Shown here: positions 60,911 to 64,000 of the stretch, piece after piece
Numbering within the stretch: the stretch's first letter is position 1
How the letters are laid out: every line of letters begins with the position of its first letter
DNA from: Homalodisca vitripennis
Lineage: Eukaryota > Arthropoda > Insecta > Hemiptera > Cicadellidae
Direction of reading: 5' to 3'
NCBI RefSeq assembly: GCF_021130785.1
Contig: NC_060214.1
Span: 49,041,001-49,105,000 of the forward strand
Length of the DNA stretch: 64,000 nt
Notes under the pieces: model-generated
What the model saw: only the letters and a program-made list of their open reading frames with translations
Database searches by the model: none
Told to the model about the DNA's origin: nothing
Translations under genes and position numbers: made by a program

Positions 60911-63181
60911 ACAGACCGAATACCATTAAGGATCTTTTTTGTACCAATGGAAACCTATGTATCAAACTTCCTCTTTCTAAGACCTTTCTGTTGATAGTTA
61001 TTGCACAGAAGGATAAACAACGACACGACTTCAGAAAAGCACTGTCGGGTCCTTATTAGTGTAAGTTGTTTGTATTGTTATATTCGTTTGTACATTTAGC
61101 ATTGTTATAGAAGATGGTACATGGTCGAGGTACCGAGGTATCTAAGTAATTTCCATATCCTTATAACCTTTACGACTGACTGACACGTAATATAATCTAG
61201 ACTAAACAGTTACTCGGCTTTGTTTCCAAATATAATTTAGTTACGCAACAACCCGTAAACCATGTCCAAAATAAGGAATTTGTGTACATGTTTTACTTTG
61301 TGTGAAATCGTCTCTGTAATAACAGATTATAGAATAAAACACATTTTACGCCAAAATGTTATAGTATTATTTATTTATTTTATTTCTACCTTCTTCTTGT
61401 TTTGCATGCGAAATTGAGCTTTTATTACAAACTGGTTAATATAAAAACACAAATGAAACAGCCAAATTTATCTTTTGGTTTGGGATTAACATTTTTCCCG
61501 ACAATAAATTTACTTTTGAAATTGGAACTTAGATGTATTAGTAATAATAATAATGGTTATATTGGATATAAATAAAAAAATCACATAGTAAGAGGTATAG
61601 TAATAAGATGGTAACAGCAGATTACACGATTCGAACTTTATACCCTCTCTATAAAAGGACTGCTCTCCTCGCTATGGCTAACAGTGTTACTTACAATACC
61701 TTTGAAGAATGAGGAGTACACTAACAAATGCAATAATATCATTTTCAATGGGTAGTTAACTAAACTAAATTAATCTGTTGTTCATTAAGAAAACAAAAGA
61801 AGGTTGTATGAAAAAAAATCATGAACCGCCATAAAAGCTTATTTATATATTTTTCAATATATGAGTTAAAATTAAATTTATAAAGGAATACTAAAAAAAT
61901 TATATATTTAAAATAATTATAAAAATATATTTTAAAAAAAAAAATATATGTGGTTATATTTGGTGTTTTTTTTTATAAATATATTTATAAAAAAATTATT
62001 TTTTTACATAGAATGAAATTGAAGAGTTGCACTGCAAATCCAAAACAAAATATTTTACGTTAGAATTTAAGTTAAATTTAACTAAAGCAATTAATCGAAA
62101 AATGTATATTAATTAAACGTAGAGAACTATTAAAACATTATGGAGAAAATATATGTTTCTAATAAAAGGTATAAATCGACCTTCGCTTGAGCATTGTAAA
62201 ATTTGAACTTATCTGACTAGTAAGAGGCTTTTTTGAAATCACAGCGATGGCACATTCTTTTGAATTAAACTATTTGAATCAAGTCATTTATTCTTTTTAA
62301 TATTTTATTTAAAAATTGCCTTTTAATCTCCTAATACCGACCGGTTAAAGATGACGGATTCGGATTTAATTTAGAGAAAATCCCGTCGTGACCTTAGTAC
62401 TTTTTATAAGTACTATCGACCTTGTTTCTTTATTGACCTACACCTTTTTATTTTTCATAAGATTGTCGCATAGGCCGATGGTTCTGAGGATGGCGAGAAT
62501 AATGTACAAAACGAACAGTCTCTTGTAAAAAAATAGTAAATAATTTCTTATATCCATTCATTTAATAAAAACTACAATGCATTATGTTACAAACTAATAT
62601 TTGGATTTGTAACTGACAATTCTCAATGTTTATACAAGCAATGACCGCCAGTTTACACTCCCACGTTTGAGTGAATGTATTTGTCATTTTTATGTTCCAC
62701 AAATGTTTCCCAAACAAAAATTTTGCAGAGTAAAACAAAAACTCGAATTGCTTTCTTTTTAATTCTGTACAATGAATGTCACTTCCAATATAGGTTATTT
62801 GAATACACATATCTTCCAAAAGTATAAGGCAAAACATTTGTTTAATTAACAATTCAAAAAATAAACATATCGGCTTAAACCAAATTATCTGTTGTCACGG
62901 GTTTACATGTTGACTGAAGATCGCTTTCTACAGTGAGGCAGCAATATTTCAATATTGTAAATATGTGGGGAATGTCTGACGTGTATGAACCGGAAAACGT
63001 AGACGATAATTTGTGTCTTGTTATTAGAAAGCTCAGACATTAGTTATTATATTAATGATTACTAATATATCCACTGTTAAACTTTGAAAATAAGATTATT
63101 GCAAACATTATTAGTTACGTTACTGTTGTCACTAGGAAATATGTACCAGGTGTTTTATATGAACAGCATAATGTAAAATTT
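60911..63181. other. AT-rich gap
   Basis: No gene or clear repeat was recognised. The segment at 61800-62010 is extremely AT-rich with long A and T runs. Confidence 0.5.
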
Positions 63182-63546
63182 AGGCTCATCAGATTAGAAT
63201 GCTGCTGCGTCTGTTATTGACTACTTGACAATACCTGAGTTTGGCAGATGTTTATATAAACACTTTAACGTGAAATCTGCACTATTTGGTGTCACAATGT
63301 TTGCTCCGTGTGTTACTGACCGCTGTAAAACACCTGAGCTTGACAGATGTTTGTATAAACACGTTATTGTGAAACTTGCGCCAATCGAAGTTAGAATACT
63401 GCAGCGTCTGTTACTGACCACAGGACAACACCTGAGATTGACAGATGTTTGTATAAGCACGTTAATGTGAAACTTGCGCCAATCGAAGTTAGAATACTGC
63501 AGCGTATGTTACTGACCACAGGACAACACCTGAGATTGACAGATAT
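63182..63546. repeat. 98-99-bp tandem repeat, about four units
   Basis: ACCTGAG words recur at 63233, 63332, 63430 and 63528, followed by TTGACAGATGTTTGTATAA, ACTTGCGCCAATCGAAGTTA and CTGTTACTGACC. The last two full units are almost identical and the first is the most diverged. Open frames on both strands here are by-products of the repeat. A single-unit relative is at 15541-15680. Confidence 0.9.
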
Positions 63547-64000
63547 GTGATGTATCTAATCTACATTTTTGTGGGAGAAATCGATTAACACATAAATATT
63601 GTTTAACAACGATGTTTAAAGTTTATTCTCTACAAATAACAACATTGATTTAATAATTCATATTAACTGGCCACGATTGTTTGCTTATACAATTTTAAAA
63701 CCTATACAAATTAAAGTATTGTGAAGAACACATGCAAGAACAGAATCATATTTCAGAATTCATACGATAACCATTTAGAAACAAAAAACTCACGCCATAG
63801 CCTCAAGGTTTACGGGAATTTTAGTTTGCTAAAAAGTTTGTTTTAAAGGAATGGTTTTAGAGCAAAAAAGATTCAATATAACTGACTAGGTGTCTAAGTT
63901 TGTAAAGTACTTTTTAAATTTAAATATTTTGTATGTTCACGAAGAAATATTTCAAATATTCATTTCTTTCTTGTATACATTTTTATTACAGACAGCATTT
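63547..64000. other. Flank of the 98-bp repeat and AT-rich end of window
   Basis: The first 120 bases continue the similarity to the 15.6-15.8 kb segment (TGTGATGTATCTAA.CTAC, ATCGATTAA.AC, AACAACATTG.TTTAATAA). The remainder shows nothing recognisable. Confidence 0.5.

Noticed and set aside
63221..63470. Overlapping frames on both strands at the 98-bp array
   Set aside because: They reflect repetition. The 98-base period is not a multiple of three, so a repeated protein unit is not encoded.

Overview
The window looks like nuclear DNA from an insect or other arthropod. It is strongly AT-rich, has long stretches without genes, and carries an intron-containing tRNA-Leu. It also holds decayed animal-type mobile elements: mariners with DUF4817-type transposases, Kolobok-like TTAA elements, a piggyBac-like miniature element, a Penelope-like retroelement, a Ty3/gypsy remnant and a tRNA-derived SINE. 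Together these fit an insect, possibly a hemipteran, but the species cannot be fixed from the sequence. There are no prokaryotic features. No multi-exon host protein gene could be recognised. The only gene I regard as intact is the tRNA, and every long recognisable coding stretch is a broken transposon gene.

Layout. 1-1525: 3' part of a long-TIR mariner-like element. 1760-2023: tandem duplication. 2762-3126: perfect 112-bp inverted repeat. 3600-4250: DD34D mariner pseudogene. 4529-4644: tRNA-Leu(CAA). 5930-6555: gypsy integrase remnant. 9601-12725: complete but inactivated long-TIR mariner-like element flanked by TA. 13.5-14.3 kb: dispersed complex repeat. About 15.3 kb: SINE. 16082-19483: second type of Tc1/mariner-superfamily element, followed at once by an 85-bp inverted repeat. 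23014-24627: internally deleted Kolobok-like element. 25.8-26.1 kb: degenerate 114-bp tandem repeat. 31712-32755: piggyBac-like MITE. 35317-37971: full-length but broken Kolobok-like element. 39051-40232: third long-TIR mariner-like element, internally deleted. 46237-46630: Penelope-like reverse transcriptase fragment, cut off at the edge of a block duplicated at 46631 and 47767. 48474-48573: perfect 16-bp array of one A and fifteen C. 48575-49249: 154-bp satellite. 54.3-55.6 kb: second copy of the 13.5-kb repeat. 60.5-60.9 kb and 63.2-63.55 kb: 144-bp and 98-bp tandem repeats.

The parts do not form a pathway. The window records successive insertions, internal deletions and local tandem or inverted duplications. 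The most unusual structures are the 46.6-49.2 kb complex, the perfect inverted repeat at 2.8-3.1 kb, and the intact architecture of the 3.1-kb mariner-like element with TIRs of more than 600 bp.
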